Source of the DNA: Thermodesulfatator sp.
GTDB lineage: Bacteria > Desulfobacterota > Thermodesulfobacteria > Thermodesulfobacteriales > Thermodesulfobacteriaceae
DNA: 6,187 nt
Assembly: GCA_026993045.1 (NCBI GenBank)
Contig: JALWWR010000078.1
Coordinates: 1-6,187, forward strand
Reading direction: 5' to 3'
Shown: in pieces, positions 4,967-6,187 of the stretch
Layout: every line of letters begins with the position of its first letter
How positions within the stretch are numbered: the stretch's first letter is position 1
Translations under genes and position numbers: made by a program
The notes under the pieces: model-generated
Databases searched by the model: none
The model's input: only the letters and a program-made list of their open reading frames with translations
Told to the model about the DNA's origin: nothing

Positions 4967-5428
4967 ATGCCGGTAAAGGTGATCGCCGAGAACAGGAAGG
5001 CCCGCAGGGACTATGAAATCCTGGAGTCCTTTGAAGCCGGCATCGCGTTAAAGGGGAGTGAGGTTAAGTCCGTTCGTCAGGGAAAGGTCTCTCTCCAGGA
5101 AGCCTATGCTGACATCGAGGACGAGGAGGTTTTTCTTTACGACCTTTACATTGCGCCTTACGAGAAGACCGGTGCGCCCTTTCAGGAAGATCCTCGCCGG
5201 CCCCGAAAACTCCTTCTGCACAAGCAGGAAATCAAGCGGCTGATCGGAAAGGTCCAGCAAAGAGGGCTTACCTTGATCCCCTTAAAGCTGTACCTGAAAA
5301 ATCACCTGGTCAAGGTGGAACTTGCGCTGGTCCGTGGAAAGCGAAAGTACGAAAAGCGTGAGACCATAAAGCGCCGGTTGATCGAGGAAGAGATCCGACG
5401 GGCTATGAAACGGGAGCGAAGAGGATGA
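4967..5428 (+). CDS. smpB: SsrA-binding protein SmpB
   Basis: This 153-aa protein is full and of normal length for SmpB, which binds tmRNA and delivers it to stalled ribosomes for trans-translation. The oligonucleotide-binding barrel is clear: ENRKARRDYEILESFEAGI (8-26), GSEVKS (30-35), IAPYE (62-66), RKLLLHKQEI (80-89), GKVQQRGLTLIPLKLY (94-109), KVELALVRGK (116-125). It is followed by YEKRET (128-133) and a basic C-terminal tail rich in Arg, Lys and Glu that is known to fold into a helix in the ribosomal mRNA channel. The upstream Shine-Dalgarno is weak (AGAG at 4957-4960, overlapping the previous stop), so coupling to the porin-like gene is likely. Its stop overlaps the amidase ATG by 4 bp. 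The ssrA RNA gene is not in this window. Confidence 0.96.
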   Translation: MPVKVIAENRKARRDYEILESFEAGIALKGSEVKSVRQGKVSLQEAYADIEDEEVFLYDLYIAPYEKTGAPFQEDPRRPRKLLLHKQEIKRLIGKVQQRGLTLIPLKLYLKNHLVKVELALVRGKRKYEKRETIKRRLIEEEIRRAMKRERRG

Positions 5429-6187
5429 GCCCTGCCCTTGCTCTCTTTCTCGCACTTCTTTCTGGATTCCCACACAAAGTCATTGATGGGCGGGATTTTG
5501 TTCGGCCAGAAGACCTTTCTCTGCGCTATCAGTTTTCCATAAGAGGGTCGGGAGAACGGCTTTTTTTAAGCGGCCCTTATGGAAGTGCGGAGATTCCGCG
5601 TGCCTCTGGTCTAAAGATGGTTCGGGTTAATGGGAGGTCTTTTCTCACGGAGATTCGCAAAACTAAGAAGGGAGAACTCCTTCTGGCCGCTTCAGGGGCG
5701 GACTTGATCCTCACTCATCTGCTCAAAAAGCGTGTTTATTGGGACCATGAGGGGAAAAGCTTTTTCGTTCTGCCGGAACGGCCCACCATCAAGGGAATCT
5801 GGACCAAGGGGGAGGGGGATTCGTTCTTTGTTCAGATCACCTTTTGGAAACCCTTAAAGCCGGAGATCCGCTCCTTCTCTGGTGGGACAGAAATATGGAT
5901 CCCTGGGGGATTTTACCCGGGGCCCAGGTACCGGAAAGGGGACGGACGGGTGGTGGATCGCCTGGAGGTGTCTCACAGCCGGAGAGGAGGATGGGTTCGG
6001 GTCTTTCATGGTTCAGAGACCTCACTCGCACATTCCCGGAAATCCAAGGATCGGATTGCTTTGTGGTTCCGATACCAGGGAAAGCCCCATGACGAAATCC
6101 GGGATGAGATCCAGGTGGTGGTGATCGATCCAGGACATGGGGGGCGGGATCCCGGAGCCATTGGCCCCCGAGGCCGTAAGGAAAAGG
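5425..6187 (+). CDS. N-acetylmuramoyl-L-alanine amidase (Amidase_3 type), N-terminal part, cut by window edge
   Basis: An open frame of 254 codons reaches the right edge without a stop. The ATG overlaps the smpB stop (ATGA), with GGGAG at 5412-5416 as ribosome binding site. A hydrophobic start (SPALALFLALLSGF, residues 2-15) looks like a signal peptide, so the enzyme should act in the periplasm, cleaving the bond between muramic acid and the stem peptide. A beta-rich segment at about 25-115, with VNGRSFLTEI and VYWDHEGKSFFV, resembles copper-amine-oxidase-N-like or SLH-type envelope domains. Residues about 134-215 have the rhythm of an AMIN peptidoglycan-targeting domain. The catalytic domain begins at VVVIDPGHGGRDPGAIG (231-247). 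It shows the first zinc ligand His238 and, at the very edge in GRKEK, the probable second ligand Glu253. The rest of the catalytic domain lies outside. The enzyme identity is firm; the names of the two upstream domains are tentative. Confidence 0.9.
   Translation, partial: MSPALALFLALLSGFPHKVIDGRDFVRPEDLSLRYQFSIRGSGERLFLSGPYGSAEIPRASGLKMVRVNGRSFLTEIRKTKKGELLLAASGADLILTHLLKKRVYWDHEGKSFFVLPERPTIKGIWTKGEGDSFFVQITFWKPLKPEIRSFSGGTEIWIPGGFYPGPRYRKGDGRVVDRLEVSHSRRGGWVRVFHGSETSLAHSRKSKDRIALWFRYQGKPHDEIRDEIQVVVIDPGHGGRDPGAIGPRGRKEK

Noticed and set aside
5837..6124. Short frames of 64-82 aa in both directions near the right end
   Set aside because: They are shadows of the amidase frame, which runs open from 5425 to the edge and contains the catalytic motif DPGHGG.

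Overview
The window reads as a replication-origin locus of a diderm (Gram-negative type) bacterium. The evidence is an LptF/LptG lipopolysaccharide-export permease at the left edge, then dnaA, a box-filled intergenic region, dnaN, and a PorV/PorQ-type outer-membrane protein. PorV/PorQ-like proteins are typical of the FCB superphylum and of poorly cultivated lineages near it (WOR-3, Hydrothermae, Marinimicrobia-like groups). I infer an affiliation of that kind, with low confidence and no species call.

Layout. Positions 1-661 hold a leftward two-gene unit: a 69-aa DUF2905 membrane protein overlapping by 4 bp an LptF/LptG permease that runs off the left edge. Positions 662-874 are a divergent promoter region with a 31-bp imperfect palindrome between the two promoters. 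dnaA follows (875-2224, +). The 246-bp gap 2225-2470 is the probable chromosome origin. It contains eleven 9-bp boxes based on TTTTCGACA, in two arrays facing each other plus one detached box, at steps of about 11-12 bp. After the last box comes a GTT triplet run resembling a DnaA-trio. dnaN (2471-3577, +) follows. A consensus promoter just after dnaN starts a tight rightward cluster: an Rrf2-family regulator, the PorV/PorQ-like protein, smpB, and an N-acetylmuramoyl-L-alanine amidase cut by the right edge. Three of the junctions in the window are 4-bp ATGA/GTGA overlaps.

How it works together. DnaA would bind the boxes beside its own gene, open the DNA next to dnaN, and probably control the dnaN promoter embedded among the boxes. 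DnaN supplies the sliding clamp. The right-hand cluster joins a possibly Fe-S-sensing regulator to envelope and ribosome-rescue functions.

The most interesting signal is a matched departure from convention on both sides of the DnaA-DNA contact. All eleven boxes carry G where the usual TTATCCACA box has its second C. DnaA itself carries Ser in place of the near-invariant DNA-contacting Asp of the RDHTT motif. DnaA also lacks the usual Asp in its sensor-1 segment. By-hand base counts show C>G to the left of the array and G>C well to its right, in genes on the same strand, which supports an origin here.
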